From: Balaenoptera acutorostrata
Lineage: Eukaryota > Chordata > Mammalia > Artiodactyla > Balaenopteridae
Direction of reading: 5' to 3'
Length of the DNA: 64,000 nucleotides
NCBI RefSeq assembly: GCF_949987535.1
Contig: NC_080081.1
Location: 40,774,428 to 40,838,427, forward strand
Below are positions 1-13,850 of the stretch, piece by piece. Made by a program: the position numbers and the translations under genes. The notes under the pieces are model-generated. The model was not told the DNA's origin. It did not search any database and saw only the letters and a list, made by a program, of their open reading frames with translations. How positions within the stretch are numbered: position 1 is the stretch's first letter; each line of letters starts with the position of its first letter.

Positions 1-435
1 CAGGTAAAGTCAATTTGTGAACTTATTGTCCTTGACACAGTGTAGAAGTGTTTCCAGCTGGAACTGATTATGTTTATTCTTCTGTGTTACCCAGGTAAAA
101 AATAACACAAAAGATAACAATAAATAATTGCAGCTCTAACTGTATTTAAATTTATTCTGCTTCTGTTATGGGACAATGCAGATAAATAGCAAAGGATCTT
201 TCACACTGTCCAAAGAATGTCGCCATAGCTGTAATTATCTTTTTGCACGTGACCATGTGCTCTTTGCAGCAGGTGACAGGTAAATGATTTTAAAATAAAG
301 AAAATCAAATTGAGATACTCATTATCCTTTGAGGAAATAGATTTAGCACTAGGATATGCAAGTCTTATATTCCATCTTCCTGAGCAAGGCAATATTATAC
401 ACATTTTATAAGGTAAACTTTTAAAAACTTTTACC
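1..435. other. AT-rich sequence, no feature recognised
   Basis: I see no open frame of coding character and no repeat family that I can name. The sequence ends where an old L1 3' end begins. Confidence 0.4.
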
Positions 436-1000
436 ATTTTTTAAAATTGTGGTAAGAACAGATAATGTGATATCTACCCTCTCCATAAATTTTAAATACA
501 CAATATAGTATCCTTAACTATAGGCACAATGTTGTACAGTAGATCTCTAGAATGTATTCATCTTGTACAACTGAAACTTTTTATCCATTAAGCAGCAACT
601 CCTCATTCTCCCTCCCCAGAGCCCTGGTAATCACCCTTCTACTTTCTGCTTCTATGAGTTTGACTACTTTAGATACCTCATATAAGTGGAATCATGCAGT
701 ATTTGTCTTTCTGTGTCTGGCTTTTTTCACTTAGCATAATGCTCTCAGAGTTCAGCCAAGATATTTCATATGGCAGTGTCTCCTTTTTTATGGTTAAATA
801 ATATTCCTTTTTATGTATATACCACATCTTCTTATCCATTTTTCTGTCAATGAGCATTTAGGTTGTTTCCACATTTTGACTATTCTGAATAATGCCACAA
901 TATACCTGGGGATGCATATATCTCTTCAAGATCCAGACTTTAATTCTTTTGATTAAATACCCTGAAATGGGATTCTTGAATCATATCATAATTATATTTT
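436..1000 (-). mobile_element. Old L1 3'-end fragment
   Basis: On the plus strand this reads as the reverse complement of an L1 3' part. Recognisable pieces are the 'ataagtggaatcatgcagta' block near 680, the 'cttagcataatg' block near 731, 'taataccacatcttc'-type sequence near 820, and 'ttgtttccacattttgacta' near 863. These correspond to the end of ORF2 and the 3'UTR of mammalian L1. It is 5'-truncated and diverged, with no intact frame. The right boundary is approximate. Confidence 0.7.
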
Positions 1001-2440
1001 CAATTATTTTAGGTAAACTTTTATGTATATCTGAAAGAAGCATTTGGGCTTTCTCCTATAACATACTCTTAAAGAAGTGATTCTTGCAGGCTTATCACAG
1101 TGATTATTTTCAACATGCCAAAGGTTGGTATACAAATATGACAGAACCTTTAAACTATATTTTGGACAATGTGAGAGTATGTATACATATTATGTAAATA
1201 TTATTCAAGTAATATAAATGCATTATATTAATACATAAAATATATAATACTCGTATATCATACATTATAATTTTATGTAATATTTAAAAACCTTAGTGAC
1301 ACAACTAATTTATAAGTGCCAAATTTCATAAATCAAATTTTTAAAAAGAAATAATCTAGACTTTACTTGCATAATATTTTAAATTTCAGGCAAAAGTACT
1401 GATCATCTAAGAAGCAATTCATTTTATTGAAACTGAATAGTGTGCTATGGTTTTTAAACTCATATGGACTTGTGAATTTTAAACACAGGCAGAATAAAAA
1501 AAAAACTTACATGTGTTAAGTTATATTAATTTGGAATATACACATACAATTTAAATAACACTGCTTTGGGTATTTAATACCTCTAATGAATGTTTGTCAG
1601 TCCATAGAAAATATATTGTAATTAGAAAGTAGTATCTTTCAATCTCTAATTTTGGGAGGTTTATAAACTTTAATTCATTAAAAAAAAACTTATTTTTTAT
1701 AATGTATCTATGCTAATTTCCTTTTGAAAATGAAAAGATGAAATGATGTATGGTGTATTAAAACATTATCCTATGTAGTTTATTTCATCATATAAGAACT
1801 CCCCTTATGTTTTATTTGTTTTCATTTGAAGCTAATTTACATTTCATGGAAAACTATATACAATGTCAGGGAGGAAAAGATACTTTATGAAAAAATAGGT
1901 AACACTAAAAAGATATTTTAACATTTTATCAAATAAAATAAAGTCTCATAAATGTATCCAATTATTTAAAATTAAGTTTATCCAATCATTTATATCAAAA
2001 ATATAATATACTAACACTATAACAGTTCTATATAAACCAAATCTCTGAATAATCCAGCATGGATCAAAGTTAATATGTTAACTCAAATTCATTTTTGTAG
2101 AGAATCTCATTTTGTGTTTAGTTCTCTTAATCTTACTTGATAACTTTCTCAGAGTTTAATGCTTACTTGTAGAATCATAAACGTCAGACCTTTATTTTCA
2201 TTTTACTCTGAGATGCATGATCTTGCTTGGTTCTTTTCAAGTTTATGATGGAGAGAGAGACAGTACTGCCATGCCAACTAATGAGTGAATGTGTGGGCTA
2301 GAGAGATTAGGTGGTTTTTTATATGTCATACAGTAAGTGTGTTGCATAGTTGAATGTATGGACAATTTCTTCCAAGCCTTGTAGCCAATCATATTGTGGA
2401 TTTCTTCCCCCAGCACTTTATATGAGGATTCAATATTTAA
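1001..2440. other. AT-rich non-coding stretch
   Basis: Very AT-rich unique-looking sequence with short A and T runs. No gene, SINE or datable repeat was recognised. Confidence 0.4.
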
Positions 2441-2468
2441 AACACACACACATACACACACACACACA
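2441..2468. repeat. (CA)n microsatellite
   Basis: About 14 CA units with one interruption. Confidence 0.9.
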
Positions 2469-2689
2469 AAATCATTAAAATTGATATCAGTGATAATTCT
2501 AAATACATAAAGATTGGTAAAAAAAAAAAAAAGGAATAAAATTCAAAATGCAGCATAAGAGATTTGTGAAGGCAAAGAGAAATACTACATATCCTAGTCT
2601 TTTTACCTAGCAGCCAATGGATATAATAGGTTGATGTTAGATGGTTAAATGTGAATGTATAAACATCTCAGGGCTTTGGGTCACAGGGT

Positions 2690-3620
2690 GAAGCATTTTT
2701 CCTGGTGCTTCCTCTCCTAACCTTCAGTCACTAATCCCTGAAGCAATGGAATTCACCATAATACATTTTGCTACATTTTCAACTACAATCCAGTGATATA
2801 CTCTTCTTTACTTGGACTCAAGGTCCTGCCCTGGACTTTGCCATTACCTGTATCTTAATCCTTGAAATAGCTTTCTTCAATATCCCAGCTCAAACTACAG
2901 CCTTTCCTTTCCTTGTTTCAGGTATAACTATGAGTCTAACCGTCTTCTGACCCTGAATTCTCTTCTAATTTTTCTGTGGCTCCTGTTTTTATATCCTTAC
3001 TTCTTCATCTGGAAATCAGGATTCCTTTACTTTCATCATTTTCTTCTCAGTGACTTGAAACTCTCTGCTCCATCTTCTATATGAAGACAGCAGTTCTTCA
3101 TTTATCAATATATTTGTCATTTCTGTACCCCGTTTCTAATCATTAATGAAAAAATCACCCAGTTGTATAGATTAGTGGTAATATACTTGTAAAAAACCTT
3201 ATCTTTATCCTCAGTAATGTCTGCACATTATTCTGTTTCCATTATCTGTTTCTTCTCCATTTCTCGCTTGCCGTGTCCTCAACTCCCTATTCTGCCTTCA
3301 CTGTCTGTTGACAATATTAATTTCTGTTTCCCATGGAAAATAAAGAGCAAGATAATAATAGCTTTATTGTTCTATATGTTCCTGCCCCACTTAAAAATGT
3401 ATTTATATCCACTATCTTCTTTCCTTCCCTCCTGTAGAACTGGGGAAATGTTTCTCTTCTTGCCTGAGGTTTCTAGATCCATGTGTGTGCTAATTGCCAC
3501 TTGCTTCTTCGTAGACCTTGCTCTCCTTCATTTCCTTTATTTTGAAACCTTAATTTCTTTCTCCTGCTTCCCCAGCATCTGAATGTGAACAAGTCTCTTC
3601 TCTAAGCCAAACCAATCAGA
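2690..3620. other. Pyrimidine-rich stretch, possible very old repeat
   Basis: The plus strand is rich in TTC/TCC runs and has a 121-codon frame at 3217-3582 with no domain. The composition (for example 'ctggactttgccattacctg' near 2832) resembles degraded interspersed repeats seen in many mammalian introns, but I cannot name a family. It is not treated as coding because the frame has no conserved motif and codon composition follows the pyrimidine bias. Confidence 0.3.
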
Positions 3621-4218
3621 ACATTTACCTCCACCAATTTACACTCACTGCTTTTAATGTAGTGTATCCTATTTATATTTTAACATTTTTACAATAAATA
3701 CATTTTACACAGTAAAAAGCCTATTCAGTAAATTTGTGCAGTCTAAAGAATAATAAAGAAACACCCACTTACTCATTACCTACCATAGAACATGGAAAAT
3801 CACCAAAAAACTCAAAACCACCTGTGTTCTCCTCCACAGTTGCATTATTCTACATTCCCCAGGAAGCAAAGACTATTCTGCACTTTAAATGTTTTTTAAA
3901 GATTTTGTGACATATGCATACTTTTGTATTTCATATAAATTATTTTATATTATATGCATTGTTTCATGATTTGTTTTCTTCATATTTTTACTTTCGGATG
4001 TTTCAATATTGATATGCATTGCATTATTTTATTCATCTTCACAACTGTAATATTCCATTTTTTAAAAAAATGCCTCAAGTTATTTAGCCATTCCATCACT
4101 GATGAACGTTTGGACTATTTCCATATTGTTTCTGTGATAAACAATACAGCTTCACATTCATGTCTCCTGGTGACATTTGCTAGGCAATATATCTGTATAT
4201 CTCTATGCCTATATAGGT

Positions 4219-4270
4219 GTATAGATATAGATATAGATATATAGATATAGATGTGTGTGTGTGTTTGTGT
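4219..4270. repeat. (GATATA)n/(TG)n microsatellite
   Basis: GATATA-type units at about 4219-4252 pass directly into a TG run ending near 4270. Confidence 0.85.
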
Positions 4271-4387
4271 ATACAAAACCTAGAATAGAATTTCAAGTCA
4301 TAAAGTGTATGCATGATAATGGCAAATCGTTTTTCATAGTTGTTACATCAATTTATACCCTATTAGCAATGCATGGGAAATCCCTTT

Positions 4388-4721
4388 TTTTTTATATATA
4401 TATATATTTTTAATTCACGTTCTTTGATTTATTTATTATTTATTTATTTATTTATTTATGGCTGTGTTGGGTCTTCGTTTCTGTGCGAGGGCTTTCTCTA
4501 GTTGCGGCATGTGGGGGTCACTCTTCATCGCGGTGCGCAGGCCTCTCACTATCGCGGCCTCTCTTGTTGCGGAGCACAGGCTCCAGACGCGCAGGCTCAG
4601 TAGTTGTGGCTCACGGGCCCAGTTGCTCCGCGGCATGTGGGATCTTCACAGACCAGGGCTTGAACCCGTGTCCCCTGCATTGGCTGGCAGATTCTCAACC
4701 ACTGCGCCACCAGGGAAGCCC
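4388..4721 (-). mobile_element. CHR-type tRNA-Glu-derived SINE, long form
   Basis: The minus strand begins at the right edge with the tRNA-related head (complement of 'ccaccagggaagcc', about 4709) with A- and B-box-like sequence, then the body 'cacgggcccagttgctccg' region, and ends in an (ATAA)n/A-rich tail read as (TTTA)n at 4430-4460. A perfect 13-bp target-site duplication 'gggaaatcccttt' flanks it at 4375-4387 and 4722-4734. The low divergence from the other copies in the window indicates a fairly recent insertion. Open frames across it on both strands are artefacts of its GC-rich body. Confidence 0.93.
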
Positions 4722-4835
4722 GGGAAATCCCTTTGACTTACAATCTCAGTAGCAAATAATTATCCTTCATAGCTTTTACTTGAATTTTCCTGATTCCTAA
4801 AGTGAAGTTGAGCACTTTTTTATATAATTGTGTGC

Positions 4836-4983
4836 TGTTTCTGTTTGTGTTTTATTTATTGGGAAGTTTTGTGGATGATATTTAGCCATTGTTCTCCTGG
4901 GTTGTTGGTTGTTTCTGTTTGTGTTTTATTTATTGGGAAGTTTTGTGGATGATATTTAGCCATTGTTCTCCTGGGTTGTTGGT
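4836..4983. repeat. Perfect 74-bp tandem duplication
   Basis: Positions 4836-4909 and 4910-4983 are identical by eye, both beginning 'tgtttctgtttgtgttttat' and ending 'gggttgttggt'. The surrounding L1 is old and diverged, so the identity of the two copies implies a recent duplication (or an assembly duplication). Confidence 0.95.
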
Positions 4984-5270
4984 GTTACTGATTTTTAGGT
5001 GTCGTTTATATTCTTCATATGAATCCTGCTATGGTATACGTGTTGAAACATTTACTTCCAGTATGAGGTTTATATTTGTTACTTTTTTGGGATATACTTT
5101 AATGAATATAATTTGAATTTTAATATGTTTGAAGTCATTATTCTTATCATGCATAGATTGGCTTTTGTTTTGCTTATGAAATACTTTACCACTGCAAGTC
5201 TATAAAAATATTTTCCCATGTTTTCTCCTAAAGGTTTTAAAGGTTCTAAAATGTTGAATTTTTAATGTAA

Positions 5271-6350
5271 GCCCAGATAACCCTAGCAATTGTTTTGACA
5301 CATGGTATATAGAGAGATAAAAACATATTTTTAAATATTATATTCTTTCAACACTGATCTAAAATACCAGCTCTATTATATTCAATATATCAGAGTCTCA
5401 CTTTAGGCCTTGGATACACTTTGCTAGTTATATGTTAGTGCCAGACGAAAATACATGCACACACATACCAAACGTCCAGGTTACATGCTTTTCCTTACTT
5501 GATTTTTCTTTTTATGAATGAAATTTATGATTTTTATATTAATATTATTATTGAACCTAATTTGAACATTTTATATTATTATAACATTCTTTATTCTGTA
5601 TGATTGTTATAAAATCTAATAGTAATATACACATAGTAGTTAACTATTTATTGACATGATAACACTATGAAAGTCAGTGCAATGAGGTACTTCTCCATTC
5701 TCAAAAACTTTTACATATAATATCCAAAGGAAAAAGAAGTGCAGTAATATAGCTCATTGTAATAATGGAGTAAATGTGGATTGAATTTTGAACATCTGCA
5801 AGGCAGTATTGGGACACTACAAATTATTTCATTCCAAGGAGAATTTCCACTTTTTTAAGTATCTAAAGAGTGTGTGGATAGTATATGTAGAGTTGTTCTC
5901 CCTATTTAGTCAGGGACTGCCACCTTTAGGAATATGTGTATGGTCCTAATTCAAATGATAACATAATGGCCTTGTCAAGAATCCTTGCTTTGAGAGAGTG
6001 TTTCATATGAAAATGAAACTGAAACCATATGCTCATCTCCAACTAAGGTGGTTGAATACAGGTTAGGATGAGATCCTGTTCTGAGTTCCTGTTTTACAGT
6101 ATCATTAACAAATAGAAACAATTCAACAGTTCAGATTCTTGCTTCTGTAAACTATTCTTCAGAGTAAGTCATATATTTTATGAAGAGTAAGATAAAAAGA
6201 AATTTGATTATTATTAACAAATAGAATTTTAAAATATTTATATTTTTATTTAATTTAGAAAGATAAGAATCCGTGCCTTAGTAGAATGATTTATAGATTT
6301 ACAGAAAAAGATTACTACAATGTTATTGCATTTTACTTATTTCCAAAATA
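5271..6350. other. AT-rich non-coding stretch
   Basis: No gene or nameable repeat is seen. Confidence 0.4.
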
Positions 6351-6351
6351 A

Positions 6352-6500
6352 GCCTGTAACAAGTTCAAAATCTCTATACTTCAGGTGCCTCATCAAGATC
6401 AAGGGGACAATAATATTAGCCGTTTCCCCATGATATTGTATAAATTATAAAGTGCTTTGAGGATATGTCATGCTGTATGCATGCCATAAATATATCTGTT
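6352..6500 (+). mobile_element. MIR-like old SINE
   Basis: The order of blocks fits the MIR core and 3' part: 'acaagttcaaaatctctata' near 6360 for the acttaacctctct block, 'gtgcctcatcaagatcaagg' for the ctcatctgtaaaatgggg block, and 'aaattataaagtgctttgag' for the taaagcgctt block. It is strongly diverged, as expected for this family. Confidence 0.5.
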
Positions 6501-6924
6501 GAAAAATGTAATATATTTAGTGTTTAAAGGAAATACCTTTAAAAAGTTACAGGCTATGAATTTATGTATATTGCCATTATGGCTCTTGAAAGTATTGACT
6601 TTAAACTACTGGACACTATATTAAAAGTACCTAATTTTTCTTTAAAATATGTGCAAATTTTGCAAGTTTTCCAAAAATCATTAGGAAAGTTTCTTCAACT
6701 ATTTCACGTCAGTAAGTTAATATATATCAGAAAACAGAAATGTAAAAAGCTATTTATGATCATCAGTTATATGGTACACTGTAGATTTATAGTATGATTA
6801 TGAGACTTAGTTTACTTGAACTTTGACATTATCTAGAGTCATATCTAATATATGCTAATTTGAGATCAATTTATTTGAATTTCTTATTAAGAATGATAGG
6901 GAATAAATTTACCTTAGTCGTGTT

Positions 6925-6926
<2 letters not shown>

Positions 6927-6955
<29 letters not shown>
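6927..6955. repeat. T29 homopolymer
   Basis: Uninterrupted run of 29 T. No element body that it could be the tail of was recognised next to it. Confidence 0.9.
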
Positions 6956-6960
<5 letters not shown>

Positions 6961-9880
6961 CAGTAAGAAGAAAATAGTGTTTAGCATTTAATTCCTGACA
7001 TAAAAAAGGATCAAGGAAGCAGATAGAGAAAAACAGCTGGAGTATACAGATATTCAGATTGTTTTTGCTTTAAAAAGCCTTCACTCTAGAAAGAAAAATA
7101 AAGGAAATGGTGGTAATGATTCCAAGAGGCCTTAAGTGCTTTGGCACAACAATAGGTAAATAACTCCACTGACATAACTCATTGATACAGAGAACTGTTG
7201 CTAACTTGAGGCAATGTTAATTTCAAAAGTTCTTAATAATCTAAGCAAATGCATTCATATTGGTAAATCACACATTTTTGCATGTGACTGGTAGATCATT
7301 TTGTTTTTACACCCTACTTTGCCATTTCTTTTACAAGTCAGTGTGGATGTTAACTACAACCAGCATTTTGAATCCACCTTGGAAGAGCAACATTATATGT
7401 GATTTAGTATATAATGTTGTACTTATTGGTAAAATAACTCTAAACTTTTTCTAACAGGAAAACATTGGGGGTAGTATTAGACACTTAGTTTTCAGGCCAA
7501 GTTAACAAATAACATCAGTAGCTAAATCCTTAAGCTTTATACACATGTGCATGCACACAAACATATAGACACACATACACACACACCCCATGCTCCTCTC
7601 CCACCAACACACACAAGCAAGAAGAAATAAAACTGGAGAGTTTAAATTCTATTTAAAATAAAGTAACTTAGGTAAAAGAAAATTTGAAGGGAAGACAGAG
7701 ACTAAAATACAGTACCTGTGTAATGATAGGTCCTATCTGTGTAGTCCATTGACTAAAATGTTAGCTTAGTAATTTTCAGACTGCAAGTAATCACAAAATA
7801 TAGAATGCAAATATTATAAAAGGAAATGAAGAAACAACAACATATTGATTATCAGTACATGATGTTTAAATGACTAATACTATACCTAAAAGATTGCTTG
7901 GATATGAAAAATTGATATAGTCTTTTTTCCTCTAATTAAATAGAAACAGTAGTTTGAAGAGAGGTTTTTATGCCAAATATATAGCTTTCTTTTTCAAAAT
8001 TCAGACACAAGGAGAATGAATATCAATAATCTCAACCAGCATACAATTCAAATAGATAATAGATAATAATACACTAATTCAATTAGTATATCCAATTTAG
8101 CAATCTATATTTGTTATATTAATATTAACATTGAATACCGTTAATTATTATTTTTCAATAGGACATGTTGTCAAATTTTAGAAAGATCTTAGTAAATATC
8201 ATTAGGACTTATAAATGATTATGTATGTGATTGAATTTGCCATTATTTCTATATTCAAGGAATTTGTTCATATTTTCAAGCTACTTGTACATATTGAATG
8301 TGAATGATCCAAAGAAAGGATGATTAAAATTTTATTTTAAATATGGGTATAAACAAATTTTAGTTATTTTAAGTACGTTTTTGAAGTAAAATTTGGCTTT
8401 GAATAATTTCTATTGTTAATACTTTTAAATGTAATACCACTTTCTTCATTTATTTAATAATCTACATTTTTTCTAAGTTAATAGAAAAGATTTTTAAAAC
8501 CTGACAAGAAAAAAAAAATAAAGTTAAGGAAAGGCATTTTTGAAAAAGAAATGTTTAATTCATTTTAAACTTTGTTTCAACTGTAATGTATTAAAACAAA
8601 TTTACTTATGTTGATGAAAGAAAGTAATTAACTTTTCGGTAAACTTTAATACACTCATGAATTTGTTTGACTTTATATTTACATTTTATGAAAAATAAAA
8701 GATTAAAATAGCTACAAAGCAGGCAAGGATGTGAATAGCAAATTCTCCCATTTCTTACATGAATGTAGCTGTTGCTATAGCTACTGAGTGTCTTGCCTTC
8801 AACATAGGTTTAGATTTGACCTTCAGATTAACCTATGACTCCAACATTATGGGTGTATGCTATAGGGTATCATTTTCTTTCTTCTTGGTTTTTTAACCAA
8901 CAGATGAATTAATTGCCTGTAAGGTAAAACACACGAAGAATACATACTGACAAATTTCAACTTACATAGACTGAAAGGTGATTATAAACTATGCATGTAT
9001 GAATTTTTCCAATATACTGTTTACCATTGAAGGTTATTTATGTATCCCATTCACCATTTTATTTCCTGAAATAATTTATCTTCCAGATATACTTCTTTTA
9101 TAACTGTAACTTTGAAATATCTTCAACTTTGCTCTCACTAGTGAAATAATTTACAACTGTATCTAGTAAGGTTATAACACTGATAATTTATTCACTTTTA
9201 ATTATATTTATACATGACACTTTTTTTATCTGATAGGTCTTTTATCATTTCTCCTTAATTACACACTGTCACTTACAGATAAAAATATGACTTGGAAAAA
9301 TAATGCCTTTAGATATTAATTTAATTTTTATGTTTCTATGTACATACTATAGAAGTACTTTGAAGTCCAAAGGTATATTGGCATTGACAACATAAAATGA
9401 GAGACATATTGAGAAAAATAAGTTTAAGGTAATGACTTTGGAAATAGTCAAAGAAGTAATTTTAAAGTGCATGTTTTAGTTAATGTTTGGAGACTACAGT
9501 CATACCATATAAGGCTATACAAGATGTTCAAGGCACATCTCTAAAAGCTGCTATTCATAAAAATGACAATAATAATTTGTTTCCTTGGAGTTTTACAGTG
9601 TGGTGGCCTTTGGACTGTTTATATGAAAATTTGTGCATATAAATGAAAAGCATAAAAAGGCAAGAGTAAAAGGTAAATATGTGGGTAAATATATAAAGCT
9701 TTTCATAAAATTGTTATTCATAAATAGATATGTTTACATTGTTAAAACATTGCTAAGGGATTAGTGCATTGTAGGCATAAAATATATGAGAACAAGAACA
9801 CAAAAAATAGAAAGGTAGTAAATGGAATTAAACTGAAGTAAAATTCTTACATTGTTCAGGATGTAGATTATTTCTGGAAT
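6956..9880. other. AT-rich non-coding stretch
   Basis: About 2.9 kb of AT-rich unique-looking DNA with a CA-rich patch at 7540-7615. No coding signal, RNA gene or clear repeat is seen. Confidence 0.4.
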
Positions 9881-10870
9881 AACCTGATGACTTAAAGATA
9901 CTTGCTCTGCTATCTAGAACAACAACAAACATATAACACATAAATAGATCTAAAAAATCAATAAGCAAGATAAAGTAAGATACTAACAAATATTTGATTC
10001 ACTTGAAAGAAGTATGGTAATGAGAAACAGAGAATCATAGATCAACAGAAGCAAATAACAAGAAGGTAAATTTTAAACCAACCATATCAATGATCACCAT
10101 AAAAGTAAATGGACTAAACACACTAATTAAAAGGCAGAGATTTAAAAATATTGAATCATATGCTGTTTAAAAACATATTTTAAATATTGAGAACAGAACA
10201 GCTGGAAATAAAAGGGGAGAAACATGTATCATTGCAAACACATTGAGTATTAGAAAGTTGATGTAGCTACATTAATATAGAAATACACATTATGGCCAAG
10301 TTAAAGAGGGATATTTCACAGTATAAAAGAGTCAATTCATCAAGTTATAATAATCTTAAATGTGTACACATTTAATAACAAAACTACTTTAGAGCAATAA
10401 AACTGACAGAACTACAGGAAAAAGTCACAGGAATATTATGTGATTTGGAGAATCTTCTCTCGGTGTTAGATAGAACAATTAGGCTAATAAAAAATGTTAG
10501 AAAATAAAAGATTTGAACAACACTATTAAACAATTTGACCTAAATGACAATTGCAGAACATTGTAGCAACCACTGAATGCATATTTATTTTCACTTGCAC
10601 ATAAAACATCCATTTAAAATGTATCAATACATTTCAAATGATTGAAATAATACAGAATGTGCTCTTTGATCAAAGCAATATTAAATTAGAAATAAATAAC
10701 AGTACTATACCTTAAAAAACTCCAAATATTTGGAGATAAAATAATATATTTCTAAATAGTCCATGATTCAAGAAATCAAGAAAAAATTTTTAAACATATG
10801 AAATAAATGATAATAAAAACATCAAAATTTGTAACATGAAGATAAGGCAGTACTTAGAAATCTTATAGTA
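9881..10870 (+). mobile_element. Old L1/HAL1-like fragment, plus strand
   Basis: The piece 'aaaagtaaatggactaaaca' at about 10101 followed by 'aattaaaaggcagagattta' matches the L1 ORF2 endonuclease start region that reads NxxGLN in intact copies. Later blocks such as 'cagaatgtgctctttgatca' near 10654 and 'aaattagaaataaataacag' fit the downstream ORF2/HAL1 order. It is full of stops and small indels. The extent is approximate. Confidence 0.55.
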
Positions 10871-12623
10871 TATGGGAAGCAAAGAATTAATTTCTATGAA
10901 TTTTATTTTATTATATATATTACTCTCCATAAAAAGGTAGAAAAAAAGATAAATATTGAGGAAATTATCTAATTCAGTGTCACCCCAAAAAAAAATTGAT
11001 CAATGGAGATGATGATGATAATAATGATGATGATGATATACATAAGTCAGGTAAACTTTAAAAGTAAGAACTGCTGGACTATTTGAATATGGTGACATTA
11101 ATATCTTTTTCATAATATTCAGCTTTAATTACAGTTTTGTTTTATTTTGTATCTTTCCCCTTCAGTTATCAATAGCTCCTTTGCTTTCTAAATGTCTTCC
11201 AAATGTGAAAGAAATTATATACTTTCAATGTTTTACTTTCAAAATTAGAGGTCCCTCTTTTTCATACTCTTTCAAAGTTTTCAGAGCTTCATATTCATAT
11301 TTTTGTGTATTGATTTCAGTCAGATTGTAAATTTTTCCAAGCAGAAATATTCATTTAAAAAATAATTTATCTTATTGTATATTGAAATATTTATTATTGT
11401 TATGTGTAAAAGTTCAGACATCAATGAATGGAGGAAAGATAAAGGGGAAGAATCATCACTACTCACACACTATTCATAAAGCTTTTCTGAAACAATTCCT
11501 GCTTGAGAAATTTTAGAATGTCTTTTCATAAGAAAACCCTCTGTAAAAAAGTCAAAATCCATTTTGTCCCTTAACAAAATATTATTTCTTCTTGTAGCCC
11601 TCATTTTCCCTAGAAAGGGTAGCAGTGGGATTACAGGATTTGGGTTCTGTTTTGGCACTTGTAAATTTACTGAAAGGTATAAATTACATGTACTATTTTA
11701 ACCTCCTCTTTTAAAAATATCGACCTTGTCCTGTCCTTGCACAGGTGACCCTCCTCCTTTTCACCTCCTGTAATTTTAAATTATCCCATGTTACAAAGTT
11801 TCATCACCAAATACATTTGATATACCAACACAGATGTCTATGGCTCCTCTATTAGTCTCAACTCCACTGTTAAAAGTTTTGACATTGTATACAGTGAATA
11901 GAGGTGATATAGATTATCAATATTGGAGTGGCAATTAAGAAGCAGTACACGGAAACAAACTCCAATTTCTTGTTCTGACTTTAGCAATAAGTATCCAGGT
12001 TTTATTTATAATTGAATTTTTGTTTCATCACTTTTAAAATATAGAAATAACTTGTTATAAACACTCACTTATTTCTTGTAAGAATAAAATAGAACAATAA
12101 AGTATAGAACCTTTTTTTCAAAAACTTCAAAACATTTAAAAATCAGACATTGATATCACTTGATGAACATTTTTAAATTAGCTTATGTAGTTTTAATTAA
12201 CAGTAAAGGTATCTCAATGTATTGAATCCTAATGTAACTATAAGTAAAAATCAAAATATCAGTTATTTTATTGATTTTTTTGCATATATTATTTTACACA
12301 TATTTAAAATGTGCAGGATGTTTCTTCTATGTCTCTTTTCAAATTCTTGTATAATCATAGGAACTTGGTTTGTGGATGTAGTTGAAATTTTGGAATGCAG
12401 AAATTAGGGAAAACCATGTGTTGCCCTTAAAGGATGTGGTTTATTAGACATTTTGAAATGATTTAATTGATCTTTAGTGTATTATTTTCCTTGTATCACA
12501 ATCAACATTTTAGTAGAAAATTGGAACTCAACACATATGCTTTGAGGCAGATAATCTAATAATTAATAATAATATGTATTTCTATCTACTAATGGAAAAA
12601 AAATGATTAAAATGGTTAATGAA
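10871..12623. other. AT-rich non-coding stretch with (GAT)n
   Basis: Contains a GAT/GATAAT microsatellite at 11006-11038. No coding signal or nameable element was seen otherwise. Confidence 0.4.
11006..11038. repeat. (GAT)n microsatellite
   Basis: About 11 units of GAT with GATAAT interruptions. Confidence 0.85.
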
Positions 12624-13850
12624 GGAGGACACCAAGATGGTGGAGTAGGAGGATGTGAAACTCACCTTCTCTGTAAACATATCAAAAATACATCTACACA
12701 GGGAGCAATTATCACTGAAAACTAACTGGAGACTGGCAGAAAGACTCCCATACAACCAAGGTTGTAAGGAAAATCCACACAGGATTGAGTAAGAAGGGAA
12801 GAAAAGTGATTAGGTTGGGACCTGTGTCCCTGGGAGGGGACTCAGAGGAAAAGGGAGATTACATGGGCAGAGATCCTCCCTGGGGAGTGAGTGATTCAAG
12901 CTACATACTGGATGCCCCAGTCCTGTGGTCTGCCACAAGGAAGAAGAGCCCCCTTAGCTGGTTGGAAGGCCAGTAGGACTAACATGAAGTCTGCAGGAAG
13001 CCTGGACTCTCCTTGTGAGGAGCATGTGCACACATGCTTGCTCCTGAATCAGGGAGGTGAAGGTGGATTAAAAATTGCACCAGTGGCTGGTCAGTTTTCC
13101 ATGAGCACACCAACACATGCCCCTTCCTGACCCCAGCGATTGGTCTAACACCACTTGATTTGTGATGCAGCTCTGCATTGGGAAGAGGGCTTGGTTGTGT
13201 GGCACAAAAGTAGAGCTTGGCTGTGAGACATGAAAGCAACTCAGACCCAAGTGTAAGACAAAGAGGTGGCATCTTCAGACCTACATGGCATCTGAACAGG
13301 GTATGGGCAGCCATTACAGGCCCTAACACACAGCATCAGAAACAGTCTGGGTCTTGAACCCCAGGCAAACCACCACAGCCTGTGTCCTGACACATGCTGA
13401 ATGCCAACACCAGCCCCACCATGCCAACACCGCTTGCTTCAGCACCACTCCCCTCGGGGGTGAGATTGCCAGTGCTGGGAGGTGAGAGAGCACATGTTTA
13501 CAGGGAAAAAAGCCAGATCAGACCTGACCCTCAGGCCTTCTGCTCCAGCAACTTGAGACCAGATCTCCACCCTGATAGGGCAGTGATGGCCACTGAGAAG
13601 AGAGGAAGCCTCAGTTCACACTTAGCTCTGGCTCTATACATCTCATCTTCAGCCCCACCTCCCACCAAGGTGAGAGATGCCAAAAAAACCTGAGAAACTA
13701 TGTGACTCGTGTTCACATCAATCCAGCTCTCCCACAAAGCCACTGGGCACACCAACTATATAGGGACAATCACACACAAGTAAAGCTCTTCAAGAATACA
13801 ATAGGTAACTGTATCACATAATTTCACAGAGACAGGAAAAGTTAAGCAAA

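Larger units (their letters stand above)
3781..5270 (-). mobile_element. Old L1 (L1M-type) fragment, minus strand
   Basis: This reads in reverse complement as the L1 ORF2 end and 3'UTR: 'ttccatattgtttctgtgat' near 4119, the 'ttgttacatcaatttatacc' block near 4340, and 'ttcccatgttttctcctaaa' near 5213. It is interrupted by a SINE at 4388-4721 and contains a private 74-bp tandem duplication. No reading frame survives. The boundaries are approximate. Confidence 0.6.

Noticed and set aside
3217..3582. 121-codon plus-strand frame as a possible small membrane protein
   Set aside because: Pyrimidine-rich DNA gives Leu/Phe/Ser-rich frames; no start context, domain or splice support.
4458..4752. Three overlapping open frames of 62-92 codons on both strands
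   Set aside because: They lie inside the GC-rich body of a CHR-type SINE and recur in the copies near 22.1, 23.8, 29.5 and 34.0 kb.
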